Assembly: GCF_029057325.1 (NCBI RefSeq) | Contig: NZ_JAICZW010000166.1 | Span: 1-64,000 of the forward strand | Length of the DNA stretch: 64,000 bases | Reading direction: 5' to 3' | DNA from: Bacteroides sp. | GTDB lineage: Bacteria; Bacteroidota; Bacteroidia; Bacteroidales; Bacteroidaceae | Notes under the pieces: model-generated | The model's input: only the letters and a program-made list of their open reading frames with translations | Database searches by the model: none | What the model was told of the DNA's origin: nothing | In this document: piece by piece, positions 17,483 through 25,969 of the stretch | Numbering within the stretch: position 1 is the first letter of the stretch | Layout: each line of letters opens with the position of its first letter | Translations under genes and position numbers: made by a program

Positions 17483-18502
17483 TTATTCAGCAAGTTTTTT
17501 GGCAGCAATGGCCTGGTTGGCGGTGATGGCAATCATGCGATATACATCTTCGATGGAGCAGCCGCGCGAGAGGTCGTTCACCGGACGGGCGATACCCTGC
17601 AAGATGGGGCCTACGGCATCGGCATGTCCCAGACGCTGTACCAGCTTGTAGGAGATGTTGCCCACCTCGAGGCTGGGAACCACCAGCACGTTGGCATGTC
17701 CGGCGATGGAAGAGCCCGGAGCCTTGCTTGCGCCCACTTCGGGCACCAGGGCGGCGTCGGCCTGCAACTCACCGTCGATGGCGATGTCGGGAGCCATCTC
17801 CTTGGCAATCTTCAATGCCTCTACCACTTTGTCCACCACTTCGTGTTTGGCCGATCCTTTGGTAGAGAAGCTCAACATGGCCACTTTGGGATCGATTCCG
17901 GCAACAGCCTGGGCTGTGCGGGCCGTACATACGGCAATCTGTGCCAGCTGCGAGGCATCGGGCACCGGAGTCACGGCCACGTCACCCATCACGAGGACAC
18001 CGTTCTTGCCATATTCGGGCGCATGGGTCAGCAGCAGCATGGCGCCGGAGACACAAGTAATGCCCGGAGAGGTCTTGATAATCTGCAAAGCGGGGCGAAG
18101 CACGTTGCCCGTCGTGTTGCGTGCACCGGCCAGCTGTCCGTCGGCATCGCCGTTCTTGATGATGAGGCAACCCAGATAGAGCGGGTCAACCACCAGTTTG
18201 CGTGCCTCTTCGATGGTCATGCCCTTCTTCTTGCGCAGTTCGCACAGCAGTTGTGCATATTCCTCTTTCTTCGGATGGTTTTCGGGGTCGATGATGGTTG
18301 CCTTGTTGATATTTCCCAGTCCCCACTCTTTGGCACAGGCCTCTATTTCGGCGGGATTTCCCAGGATAATCAGGTCGGCCACTCCGTCGGTCAAGATCTG
18401 GTTGGCAGCCTTCAGTGTGCGTTCTTCCGTACCTTCGGGAAGAACGATGCGTTGGCGGTTCGCTTTGGCGCGCTCAACGATTTCGTTAATCAATCTTTGC
18501 AT
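17483..18502 (-). CDS. pta: Phosphate acetyltransferase
   Basis: A 339-residue enzyme forming acetyl phosphate from acetyl-CoA and phosphate. The length matches the short, single-domain Pta class without the N-terminal regulatory P-loop domain of E. coli. Family features include RIVLPEGTEERTL near the N-terminus, GNPAEIE, the middle PGITCVSGAMLLL, and the C-terminal NVLVVPSLEVGNISYKLVQR. It is the first gene of the pta-ackA operon and together they make ATP and acetate from acetyl-CoA. Confidence 0.97.
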   Translation of the reverse strand: MQRLINEIVERAKANRQRIVLPEGTEERTLKAANQILTDGVADLIILGNPAEIEACAKEWGLGNINKATIIDPENHPKKEEYAQLLCELRKKKGMTIEEARKLVVDPLYLGCLIIKNGDADGQLAGARNTTGNVLRPALQIIKTSPGITCVSGAMLLLTHAPEYGKNGVLVMGDVAVTPVPDASQLAQIAVCTARTAQAVAGIDPKVAMLSFSTKGSAKHEVVDKVVEALKIAKEMAPDIAIDGELQADAALVPEVGASKAPGSSIAGHANVLVVPSLEVGNISYKLVQRLGHADAVGPILQGIARPVNDLSRGCSIEDVYRMIAITANQAIAAKKLAE

Positions 18503-18553
18503 GATATATCTGTTTTTTAGGATGATAATCTGATGTATATGTAATTTACGCTA

Positions 18554-18561
18554 CAAAAGTA
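18554..18561 (-). promoter_or_regulatory. -7 box for pta-ackA
   Basis: TACTTTTG on the minus strand 52 bases upstream of pta, matching TAnnTTTG; the -33 is not clear at the usual spacing. Confidence 0.5.
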
Positions 18562-18694
18562 CGCAATTTTGCAATATCTACATTGCAACTGCTTCTCTTT
18601 TTATAGACCGATTCGGCTTTTTGTAATATTTAACGCAGAAAGGAAAAGGCGGCGGGCACCGCTGTCACGCCTGTGTCTTGTTCGGCTTGAAACC

Positions 18695-19039
18695 CTAAAG
18701 GATAGCGGCAATCTTGCGAATGTTATCCAAACGCTGCATGAACGACTTATCTTTTTGAGCCATACGCACATTGTATCTCATTTGAAGACGCATTAAGGGT
18801 TCCGCTTCTACCCCCAATGCCGCCTCAAACATCATTGCGGTTTTCTCGGTGATGGGACGACGCGCATTCAAAATCTCGTTTAACACAGAATAGCCTATAC
18901 CCATTTGTTCCGCCAACTTGCGTTGGGAAATCCCCCTGTATTCTATTTCCTCTTTCAATATTTCCCCCGGATGCGTAGGGAATGCGGGTTCAAGGTTGTT
19001 TGCAATCATATTAGGGTCAACGCCCGGTATTGTTATCAT
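18695..19039 (-). CDS. higA: HigA-like XRE-family antitoxin
   Basis: A 114-residue protein with a helix-turn-helix in GISQRKLAEQMGIGYSVLNE, preceded by the HigA family signature FPTHPGEILKEEIEYR. It should bind and neutralise the upstream-encoded toxin and repress the operon. Its start is 6 bases after the toxin stop, the toxin-first order typical of higBA and unlike most type II pairs. The C-terminal tail (LMRLQMRYNVRMAQ) is also typical. Confidence 0.88.
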   Translation of the reverse strand: MITIPGVDPNMIANNLEPAFPTHPGEILKEEIEYRGISQRKLAEQMGIGYSVLNEILNARRPITEKTAMMFEAALGVEAEPLMRLQMRYNVRMAQKDKSFMQRLDNIRKIAAIL

Positions 19040-19045
19040 AAGCTA

Positions 19046-19360
19046 TCATTTATAATGGTTTGACAAATCTGTTATCCGGCATATAGTGGCAACGGTCTCC
19101 CCGTCTTTAGTATATTCTTTAAATTCAATGCGATACTGGTCGTTCACTCTTACTGATGAAAGTCCTGTTTTATCATCTTTCAGTCTCTCATAATTCAACG
19201 CATTGTAGCGCATAAGCCCTAAAACATTCGACGTATCACGCATCAAATCTATCACACGAATATACTTCCGTATGATTTGAGGCTGAAAGCGATGTTTTTC
19301 ATCCGTTCTCCCCGTATCGTACATTTCCCGAAGATAGTCTTCTTGGAAAATAATCTCCAT
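19046..19360 (-). CDS. higB: HigB/RelE-like toxin
   Basis: A protein of about 104 residues resembling RelE/HigB ribosome-dependent mRNA interferases (MRYNALNYERLKDDKTGLSS, then the VRVNDQYRIEFKE strand pair with the basic and Tyr/Phe residues expected near the active site). I chose the ATG at 19360 (MEIIFQEDYLREMYDTG) over one seven codons upstream because the RelE-fold strand begins there. The promoter and operator lie immediately upstream. It forms a toxin-antitoxin module with the following gene. Confidence 0.82.
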   Translation of the reverse strand: MEIIFQEDYLREMYDTGRTDEKHRFQPQIIRKYIRVIDLMRDTSNVLGLMRYNALNYERLKDDKTGLSSVRVNDQYRIEFKEYTKDGETVATICRITDLSNHYK

Positions 19361-19378
19361 ATCTGTCTCTTTTTCCCG

Positions 19379-19386
19379 CAAAGATA
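19379..19386 (-). promoter_or_regulatory. -7 box for higBA
   Basis: TATCTTTG on the minus strand directly upstream of higB; a TTG about 21 bases further up may be the -33 and falls inside the inverted repeat at 19404-19420. Confidence 0.55.
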
Positions 19387-19403
19387 AAGACTTTCTTTGG
19401 AAG

Positions 19404-19420
19404 TTCGCAAAAAATGCGAA
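19404..19420. promoter_or_regulatory. Candidate HigA operator
   Basis: Perfect inverted repeat TTCGCA-AAAAA-TGCGAA covering the region of the presumed -33 element of higBA. Antitoxin autorepression through such dyads is usual, and binding here would block the promoter. Confidence 0.55.
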
Positions 19421-19471
19421 CGTTTAATATAATTCCTCCTCTTTCCCTATCCAACCTATCCAATGATTTTC

Positions 19472-19479
19472 TACCTTTG
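19472..19479 (+). promoter_or_regulatory. -7 box for lrgAB
   Basis: TACCTTTG, about 40 bases before the lrgA start. Confidence 0.5.
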
Positions 19480-19518
19480 CCGCGTTTTCAACATACAAAC
19501 AATAGGTATAATAAACGT

Positions 19519-19857
19519 ATGATTCGTCAATGCGCCATCCTCTTCGGATGTCTTGCCCTGGGTGAACTGGTGGTTCACCTCACGGGCATCAAGCTGCCTT
19601 CCAGCATCATCGGCATGCTGCTCCTCACCCTCTTCCTGAAGCTGGGCTGGATAAAGTTGCACTGGGTGCAAGGCATGTCCGACTTCCTTGTAGCCAATCT
19701 GGGATTCTTCTTCGTTCCCCCCGGCGTGGCGCTGATGCTCTATTTCGACATCATCGCCGCCGAGTTCTGGCCCATAGTCATCTCCTCCATAGTCAGCACC
19801 CTGCTGGTGATTGTCGTCACCGGATGGGTTCACCAATTAACACGTCGTCTGAAATGA
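19519..19857 (+). CDS. lrgA: CidA/LrgA family holin-like membrane protein
   Basis: A 112-residue protein of four predicted membrane helices (LALGELVVHLTGIKLPSSII with the conserved G-x-P motif, then LLLTLFLKLGWI, FLVANLGFFFVPPGVALM, PIVISSIVSTLLVIVVTGWV). The segment FFVPPGVALM is a hallmark of the family. Members act with LrgB/CidB in murein hydrolase control or as pyruvate/glycolate-type exporters. I chose the ATG at 19519, after the -7 box; the upstream extension to 19414 crosses the promoter. It overlaps lrgB by four bases (ATGA). Confidence 0.9.
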   Translation: MIRQCAILFGCLALGELVVHLTGIKLPSSIIGMLLLTLFLKLGWIKLHWVQGMSDFLVANLGFFFVPPGVALMLYFDIIAAEFWPIVISSIVSTLLVIVVTGWVHQLTRRLK

Positions 19858-20549
19858 ACTTCTTAGAAAACGAATTCTTCCTGCTTGCCGTCACCTTCGG
19901 CGTCTTCTTCCTGGCCAAACTGTTGCAGAAGAAGACAGGCATCCTGCTGCTGAACCCCATCCTGCTGACCATCGCCCTGCTCATCCTCTTCCTGAAAACG
20001 GCAGGTATCAGCTACGACACCTACAACGAGGGCGGACGGCTGATAGAGTTCTGGCTCAAGCCCGCCGTGGTGGCACTGGGCGTGCCTCTCTACCTCCAAC
20101 TGGAGACCATCAAGAAACAGCTGCTGCCCATCATCCTCTCCCAGCTGGCGGGGTGTGTGGTGGGCGTTGTCTCCGTGGTGCTGATAGCCAAGCTGATGGG
20201 GGCGCCGGACGAAATCATCTTCTCACTGGCACCGAAGTCGGTCACCACTCCCATCGCCATGGAGGTGGCCCGGCCGTTGGGAGGCATCCCTTCGCTCACA
20301 GCCGCCGTGGTGGTGAGCGTAGGTCTGCTGGGAGGCATCCTCGGATTCAAGACTATGAAGCTGACCCGTATAGACAGCCCCATGGCACAAGGCCTCTCGC
20401 TGGGTGCAGCCGCCCATGCCGTGGGCACCTCCACGGCGATGGATGTGAGCCGCAAATACGGCGCGTTCGCCAGCCTGGGCCTGACGCTGAACGGCATCTT
20501 CACCGCCCTGCTGACACCCACCATCCTGCGATTGCTGGGGCTGATTTAA
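19854..20549 (+). CDS. lrgB: LrgB/CidB family membrane protein
   Basis: A 231-residue integral membrane protein with about six to seven helices, partner of LrgA. Family blocks are FWLKPAVVALGVPLYLQ, LAPKSVTTPIAMEVARPLGG, and GAAAHAVGTSTAMD. The start overlaps the lrgA stop in an ATGA, so translation is coupled. The pair is proposed to modulate cell-wall hydrolase export or metabolite export. The copy of the dispersed dyad repeat at 20581 follows. Confidence 0.92.
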   Translation: MNFLENEFFLLAVTFGVFFLAKLLQKKTGILLLNPILLTIALLILFLKTAGISYDTYNEGGRLIEFWLKPAVVALGVPLYLQLETIKKQLLPIILSQLAGCVVGVVSVVLIAKLMGAPDEIIFSLAPKSVTTPIAMEVARPLGGIPSLTAAVVVSVGLLGGILGFKTMKLTRIDSPMAQGLSLGAAAHAVGTSTAMDVSRKYGAFASLGLTLNGIFTALLTPTILRLLGLI

Positions 20550-20580
20550 CAAAAACGCTCCGGAGTTGTTATAGAGGTGA

Positions 20581-20660
20581 AGGAGTTATTCGGGAGTTAA
20601 AAGCCAATAGTCCCACTTGCGCAAGTCGGAGTATCGGCCTCTAACTCTTTCTAACTCCCT
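20581..20660. repeat. Dispersed dyad repeat, copy 1
   Basis: About 80 bases with GGGAGTTAAAAGCCAATAGT, then CGGAGTATCGGCC and a TAACTCC end complementary to the start. The same sequence recurs in inverted orientation at 52393-52492 and in diverged form at 54823-54896. Confidence 0.75.
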
Positions 20661-20674
20661 TTAAAAAACAAAGT

Positions 20675-21589
20675 ATGATTACATTCAAAGACGTCACATT
20701 AGAAGACCGGGAACTCATCACCCGCTATACCTTGGACAGCCCGCGGAGGAACTGCGACCTGTCGTTCTCCAACCTGTGCAGCTGGAGGTTTCTGTACAAT
20801 ACGAAGTTTGCCGTCATGGACGGTTTCCTGCTTCTGAAGTTCTGGGCAGACGGGGAACTGGTCTATATGATGCCGATAGGCACTGGCGACCTGAAGAAGG
20901 CGCTGGAAGTCCTGATGGCCGACGCGCGCCGCGAAGGGCAGCCCTTCTGCCTGCTGGGCATCTGCGAGGGTATGTGCTCGGAACTGGAAGCCATCATGCC
21001 CGGCAGGTTCCGTTTCACGGCCGACCGCGACTATGCCGACTACCTCTACCTGCGCAGCGACCTCGCCACCCTCGCCGGGAAGAAGTTGCAGGCAAAGCGG
21101 AACCACGTCAACAAGTTCAGGCGCACCTACCACTACGAGTACACCTCCATCACCCCCGACCGCATCGCCGAGTGTCTGGAACTGGAAGCCCGGTGGTGCC
21201 GAGCCAACCACTGCGACCAGCACGAGGGCACGGGCAACGAGCGCCGTGCCCTGGTCTATGCCCTCCATCACTTTGAGGAGCTGGGACTGACCGGAGGCAT
21301 CCTGCACGTGGACGGGCAGATTGCCGCCTTCACCTTCGGCATGCCCATCAACCGCGACACCTTCGGCATCCATGTGGAGAAGGCCGATACCGAGATTGAC
21401 GGTGCCTACGCCATGATAAACTACGAGTTCGCCAACCACATCCCCGAACAATATCTCTACATCAACCGCGAAGAAGACTTGGGAATCGAAGGCCTGCGCC
21501 GGGCAAAGCTCTCTTACCAGCCCGCCGTCATTCTGGAGAAGTACATGGCCTGCCTGAAAGAAGAACCGGTAGGTGAAATCAAGTGGTGA
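20675..21589 (+). CDS. DUF2156 acyltransferase-fold protein
   Basis: A 304-residue protein with the DUF2156 domain, a tandem GNAT-like fold also found as the catalytic part of MprF-type lysyl-phosphatidylglycerol synthases. Visible blocks are NCDLSFSNLCSW near the N-terminus, KLQAKRNHVNKFRR in the middle, and AAFTFGMPINRDTFGIHVEK followed by INREEDLGIEGLRRAKLSYQ at the C-terminus. There is no transmembrane part, so it is a soluble stand-alone version. The substrate is unknown. It probably forms a unit with the GNAT gene 240 bases downstream. Confidence 0.82.
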   Translation: MITFKDVTLEDRELITRYTLDSPRRNCDLSFSNLCSWRFLYNTKFAVMDGFLLLKFWADGELVYMMPIGTGDLKKALEVLMADARREGQPFCLLGICEGMCSELEAIMPGRFRFTADRDYADYLYLRSDLATLAGKKLQAKRNHVNKFRRTYHYEYTSITPDRIAECLELEARWCRANHCDQHEGTGNERRALVYALHHFEELGLTGGILHVDGQIAAFTFGMPINRDTFGIHVEKADTEIDGAYAMINYEFANHIPEQYLYINREEDLGIEGLRRAKLSYQPAVILEKYMACLKEEPVGEIKW

Positions 21590-21642
21590 CGGTAAGAAAA
21601 CCCGTTTCCCCGCTTGAAAAGAGGATAAACACAGCCTGAAAA

Positions 21643-21729
21643 CTTCATCTCGCGCCGCGAGATATACATCTCGTGTGCCGGGATGTACATCTCAGCTGCT
21701 GAGATATACATCCCGGCTGCTGAGATAAA
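21643..21729. repeat. Four tandem 21-base dyad repeats
   Basis: Four imperfect copies of a 21-base unit, each with ATCTC or ATCCC at one end and GAGAT or GGGAT at the other, so each unit can pair with itself. Read on the minus strand they encode a seven-residue repeat of the type SAAEMYI. Confidence 0.8.
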
Positions 21730-21828
21730 GTTTAAGATAGAGGATTTACAACTTTGCAAGGCAGCTTGAACTGTTTTCCGGTGTGAGTTATCTGTTTTTT
21801 TGTTATATCTTTCCATCCTCGAACAGAG

Positions 21829-22869
21829 ATGGATGTCTTAACCCTGACAATGAACATGCGAGAGAAGATAAAAGAACTATGGAAGCGTTGCTTCCACGAC
21901 AGCGAGGAGTTCACCGAACTCTATTTCCGCCTGCGTTATAGCGATGATGTCAACGTGGCCCTCCAAAGTGGCGGGGAGGTGGTTGCCGCCTTGCAGGTGC
22001 TGCCCTTTCCCATGACCTTCGGGGGAGAAGAAATCTCTACGGGCTACATATCGGGCGCTTGCACGCACCCCGACCACCGCAACCGGGGCCTGATGCGCGA
22101 ACTGCTGACCGAAGCCTTCGCCCGGATGCGGCGCGGCGGTGTCCTTCTCTCCACCCTGATTCCGGCGGAGCCTTGGCTGTTCGGTTACTATGCCCGTAGC
22201 GGCTACGCTCCCGTGTTCGGCTATGCGGAGAAGAGGTTCGTTGCTGCCGAGGCCCCTGTTGCCGACACCTCCTTCACGCTGGAAATGTCCGACGCATACG
22301 CACAGAAGAGTTATGAATACCTCAGCCGCAAGCTGCGGGAACGCTCCTGCTGCCTCCAGCATACCGCCGCCGACTTCCGTGTGGTCATGGCCGACCTGCG
22401 CCTGAGCCGGGGCTTTGTCGGCACCCTGAACCGCGAAGGGAGAATCGCGGCACTTGCTGTCGCCTATCCCCTTGAAGAAGGCGGCTGGCGCATCGGCGAA
22501 ATCGTGTCGGACACGCCCGAGGCGGAGACCTTGTTGCTGGAGTTCGTCTGCCGGCGGCTTCGCGTCCCCTCCCTCCGGGTGGTGGTTCCGTCCGTCTGCG
22601 GCGACAGCCGTCCGCTGGGCATGGCACGCGTCATCCATGCCGAAACGATGCTCAGGATCTATGCCGCCGCCCATCCGGAAGTGGAACTCAGTCTCTGCCT
22701 GACCGACGAGCAGGTGCCCCTTAACAACGGCTACTACCGGGTGAAGGACGGGAAATGCGAAAAGAGTGCCAAGCGTCTGCCGGGCAGCTGCCCGACGGTC
22801 AGTGTCGGTGAGCTTGCCGAGAGGATGCTGGCGGGGGAGAGGGCTTATATGAGTTTGATGATGGATTGA
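21829..22869 (+). CDS. GNAT N-acetyltransferase, Eis-like
   Basis: A 346-residue protein with an N-terminal GNAT domain. The acetyl-CoA loop is visible as THPDHRNRGLMRELL (family R/Q-x-x-G-x-G/A, here RNRGLM) around residues 79-93, after SGACTHP. The C-terminal half, ending in LAERMLAGERAYMSLM, resembles the second GNAT-like plus SCP-like region of Eis-type acetyltransferases. Acceptor unknown; Eis relatives acetylate amines such as aminoglycosides or protein lysines. It ends at a strong bidirectional terminator. Confidence 0.82.
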   Translation: MDVLTLTMNMREKIKELWKRCFHDSEEFTELYFRLRYSDDVNVALQSGGEVVAALQVLPFPMTFGGEEISTGYISGACTHPDHRNRGLMRELLTEAFARMRRGGVLLSTLIPAEPWLFGYYARSGYAPVFGYAEKRFVAAEAPVADTSFTLEMSDAYAQKSYEYLSRKLRERSCCLQHTAADFRVVMADLRLSRGFVGTLNREGRIAALAVAYPLEEGGWRIGEIVSDTPEAETLLLEFVCRRLRVPSLRVVVPSVCGDSRPLGMARVIHAETMLRIYAAAHPEVELSLCLTDEQVPLNNGYYRVKDGKCEKSAKRLPGSCPTVSVGELAERMLAGERAYMSLMMD

Positions 22870-22885
22870 CGTCGGTAAATGGCAC

Positions 22886-22942
22886 AAAAAAATCCCGTCC
22901 TTTCAATAATCAATGACGAAAGGACGGGATGCTTATTTTTTT
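22886..22942. terminator. Bidirectional terminator
   Basis: A CCCGTCCTTT/AAAGGACGGG stem with A-run upstream and T-run downstream, serving the convergent GNAT gene and tldE. Confidence 0.88.
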
Positions 22943-22954
22943 AAGATCCGTTTA

Positions 22955-24274
22955 TCAAAGTCCGCTAAAGTCCACCCCTTCGAACACCAGTGACGGAATC
23001 TGCCAGGATCGGTTGGGCTGTGGGTCGTTGCCTACGGCTATCAGTGAGTTCCACAGGGTCAGCATGTTGCCCGTTACGTTCATCTCGTTCACCGGCTGGG
23101 TCAGCTTTCCGTTCTCAATCAGGAAGCCTTCGATACCGTAGGAGAAGTCGCCCGTGCTGCTGTTGCTGTTTCCGCCGTTGAATCCCGTCACCAGGATGCC
23201 TTGCTCGATGTCGGCCACCAGTCCGTTCAAATCTTTAGTGCCCGGTGTCAGAATCAGGCGCGAGGGGTTGCTGATGGTGGGGGCCATGTTCATCTTCTTG
23301 GCGTTGTAGGTATCTATGAAGTAGGTTTTCAGCACACCTCTGTCGAAGATGGCACGCGGTTCGGTGGCGACGCCTTCATTGTCAAAATAGCGTGAGCCGG
23401 TGGCACCCACCACGTGCGGCTCGTCTCTTAGGGTGAAGAGGTCGGAAGCTACCTTTACATCGGTCTTGTCCAATAGGAAGGAGTTCCGCTGTTGCAAGGC
23501 CGAACCATAGAGCGCGTTCAGCATCGGGCCGAGGAGCTGTCCTGCGTTCATGGGGTCCACCACCATGGTATATTTTCCCGACTTCGCTTTCTTCTGGCCC
23601 AGCTTGCGCAGCACGCGTTCCAGTGCCTTAGCACCGATGCCTGTCTTCGTCAGTTTGTCATAGAACAGCGCCGAGTCGTACCAATAATCCTGCGGGCGCG
23701 CTTCCCCTTCTCCCTTGATGGAGACACTTGCCGAAACGGAGAACCACGTGCTTTTCGACTCACCTTCAAACCCGTTGCTTATCAGGCGGTAGGAGGAACT
23801 TTCACCGTCGCTGTAGGAAGAATCTACCGAGATGACGCGCTCATCCTTTCCCATCACCTCTTCGGCTGCGGCACGGGCTATTGCCACTTTGTCGTCGGGA
23901 TTGATGTCGTGGAGTTTCTTGTCGAAAAGTTGCAGGTCGGGCTTGCCTCCTTTGTAGTAGCGGGTGGGGTCGGTCAATACACGCGACTCGTCCTCGGTCA
24001 GATAGCGGGTCGATTCGATGCCATTGGCGATGAGGTGCTCCAGTTCTTTTTTATCCAATCGGTTGGTGGATAGAGACCCGAACCGTCCGTCCACGTAAAG
24101 TTGTATTCCCAAACCGTTTTCGGTGGCCTGTTGCAGGCGGTCTATCTTGCCATTGCGCAGTTCGAAAGAGGAATTGGAATTGGTATATAGCACCAGTTTG
24201 GCTGCTTGACAACCGTTCTTCAGGGCGTAGTCCATTGCCCACTGGGCCAGTCTTTTATTATCGTCTGTAATCAT
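22955..24274 (-). CDS. TldE/PmbA family metalloprotease subunit
   Basis: A 439-residue TldE-type protein, the non-catalytic partner of TldD in a heteromeric peptidase that processes peptides or degrades unfolded protein. It has the family start (WAMDYALKNGCQAAKLVLYT with SNSSFELRNGKIDRLQQ), the middle TMVVDPMNAGQLLGPML and the C-terminal GFNGGNSNSSTGDFSYGIEG. It lacks the HExxxH site, as expected for TldE. It sits downstream of tldD (115-base gap), the usual pairing. No signal peptide is seen, unlike the tldD product. Confidence 0.93.
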   Translation of the reverse strand: MITDDNKRLAQWAMDYALKNGCQAAKLVLYTNSNSSFELRNGKIDRLQQATENGLGIQLYVDGRFGSLSTNRLDKKELEHLIANGIESTRYLTEDESRVLTDPTRYYKGGKPDLQLFDKKLHDINPDDKVAIARAAAEEVMGKDERVISVDSSYSDGESSSYRLISNGFEGESKSTWFSVSASVSIKGEGEARPQDYWYDSALFYDKLTKTGIGAKALERVLRKLGQKKAKSGKYTMVVDPMNAGQLLGPMLNALYGSALQQRNSFLLDKTDVKVASDLFTLRDEPHVVGATGSRYFDNEGVATEPRAIFDRGVLKTYFIDTYNAKKMNMAPTISNPSRLILTPGTKDLNGLVADIEQGILVTGFNGGNSNSSTGDFSYGIEGFLIENGKLTQPVNEMNVTGNMLTLWNSLIAVGNDPQPNRSWQIPSLVFEGVDFSGL

Positions 24275-24389
24275 TGCTTTTCAATTGATAATTTATAATT
24301 GGTAATTCAATGTTGAATGGGGAATGGATAATCAACGACCGGAAAGCGGAAGTGCCTTTCTTTATCTCATCATCCATTGTCCATTGAAT

Positions 24390-25925
24390 TTAGTTTTCTC
24401 CTCCCACCGTCAGTTTGCTGACTAGTGCCGATGGCATGCCGCAGGTGACGGGGCATGATTGTCCGTCCTTGCCGCAGGTCCACGTGCCGTTGTCTATCTT
24501 GTCGTTGTTCGCCACCAAGGTGATGTCGGCCAGGGCTTTCGGTCCGTTGCCGATGATGTTGATGTCCTTCACGGGTTGCGTCAGTTTGCCGTTCTCTATC
24601 AGGTAGCCCGATTTCACGAAGAAGGTGAAGTCGCCGGCTCCAATCTGCACCTGCCCGTTGGTGAACTGGTCGCAATAGATGCCGTTCTTCACGGTGGAGA
24701 TGATGTCTTCCTCGCGCATGTTTCCCGCTTCCATGTAGGTGGCGCGCATGCGGGGGATGGGTGCGTTGCGGAATGTGTCGCGGCGTCCGTTTCCGGTGGG
24801 TGTCACACCGTAGTGTTTGGCGCTGATGCGGTCGTGCAGGTAGCTGGTCAGCACGCCCTCTTTCACCAGATAGGTCTTTTGTCCTTCCACACCTTCGTCG
24901 TCGAAGTTCACGGCTCCCCGGTTGAAGGCAATCGTGCCATCGTCCACTACGTTGATGTGCTCGTTGCAAATCTTCTTGCCAAGCAAGTCACAGAAGATGG
25001 AGGTACGTTTGCGGTTGAAGTCCGCCTCAAAAGCGTGTCCGATGGCTTCGTGCAACAGGATGCCCGAACCTCCGGCACCCATCACTACAGGCATTTCGCC
25101 GCCTTTGGGCTTCACTGCCTTGAAGAGGATGGCGGTCTTCTCCACTGCCTCCCGCGCCAGCACGTCCACGATGTCGTCCGTCAGGAACTCGAAGCCCTTA
25201 CGGTAGGAACGGGCAGCATAGCTGTTCTCCATCTTTCCATTCTCCTCCATGATGCAGACTGCCGCGAAGGAGACCATCGGGCGGTAGTCGTAGTAGCTCA
25301 CGCCTTCGGAATTACAGAACAACACGTGCGACGTGCTGTCCGATAGCGAAGCCTGCACCTTGCGCACGCGGCTGTCCAAAGAGAAAATCTTTTCGTTCAG
25401 TTTTTCCAGATAAGGAATCTTGGTCTTGATACCTGTCTCTTCCCACGGTTCGCTGACGGAGTAACGACTCTTGGGCAATGCCTTCTCGGTAAGGCCCACC
25501 GATTTTCCCGCCTTGCCCGAAGAGGCGATGCGTGCGGCTGTGCGTGCGGCACGCAACATCTCGTCCAGGGTTACGCCTTCCACGTAGGCATAGCCTGTCT
25601 GGTCTCCGGCCAGCACGCGCACGCCCATGCCGAAGTCTATGTTGGAACTGCACCTGTTCACCTTTCCGTCCATCAGGGCGATGCTGTTGTCAAACGTATG
25701 CTCAAAATAGAGGTCGGCATAATCGCCGCCTTTTTCCAAGGCAGCCGCCATCACCTTCTTCAGGTCGGCTTCTGTCACGCCGAAATGAGCCATTGCCGAA
25801 GCCACGGCCGACTGCTTGTCTGCTCCCAAGGCTTTGCGCACTGATGCAGGCATGGCCAGCGATGGTGCAGCAAGTGCACTCAACGCTGCCAGTCCGCCGG
25901 TCCGTAAAAAATTTCTTCTGTCCAT
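24390..25925 (-). CDS. TldD family metalloprotease with twin-arginine-like leader
   Basis: A 511-residue catalytic TldD protein. The zinc motif HEAIGH (HExxxH) lies near residue 293-298 in GSGILLHEAIGHAFEADF. Other blocks are RCSSNIDFGMGVRVLAGD, DDEGVEGQKTYLV and NGRRDTFRNAPIPRMRATY. The N-terminus reads MDRRNFLRTGGLAALSAL, a RRxFL twin-arginine-like leader followed by a hydrophobic, Ala-rich stretch, suggesting export of a folded enzyme, while E. coli TldD is cytoplasmic. Its partner TldE lacks such a leader, which is a puzzle for complex assembly unless they are co-exported. Confidence 0.93.
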   Translation of the reverse strand: MDRRNFLRTGGLAALSALAAPSLAMPASVRKALGADKQSAVASAMAHFGVTEADLKKVMAAALEKGGDYADLYFEHTFDNSIALMDGKVNRCSSNIDFGMGVRVLAGDQTGYAYVEGVTLDEMLRAARTAARIASSGKAGKSVGLTEKALPKSRYSVSEPWEETGIKTKIPYLEKLNEKIFSLDSRVRKVQASLSDSTSHVLFCNSEGVSYYDYRPMVSFAAVCIMEENGKMENSYAARSYRKGFEFLTDDIVDVLAREAVEKTAILFKAVKPKGGEMPVVMGAGGSGILLHEAIGHAFEADFNRKRTSIFCDLLGKKICNEHINVVDDGTIAFNRGAVNFDDEGVEGQKTYLVKEGVLTSYLHDRISAKHYGVTPTGNGRRDTFRNAPIPRMRATYMEAGNMREEDIISTVKNGIYCDQFTNGQVQIGAGDFTFFVKSGYLIENGKLTQPVKDINIIGNGPKALADITLVANNDKIDNGTWTCGKDGQSCPVTCGMPSALVSKLTVGGEN

Positions 25926-25969
25926 ACTTATAAGTTTTTTGTTTATTTATTCTATAAGAAATCTCCCTT

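Noticed and set aside
24459..25346. A 295-codon plus-strand ORF opposite tldD
   Set aside because: Antisense shadow; the opposite frame has an intact HExxxH protease.
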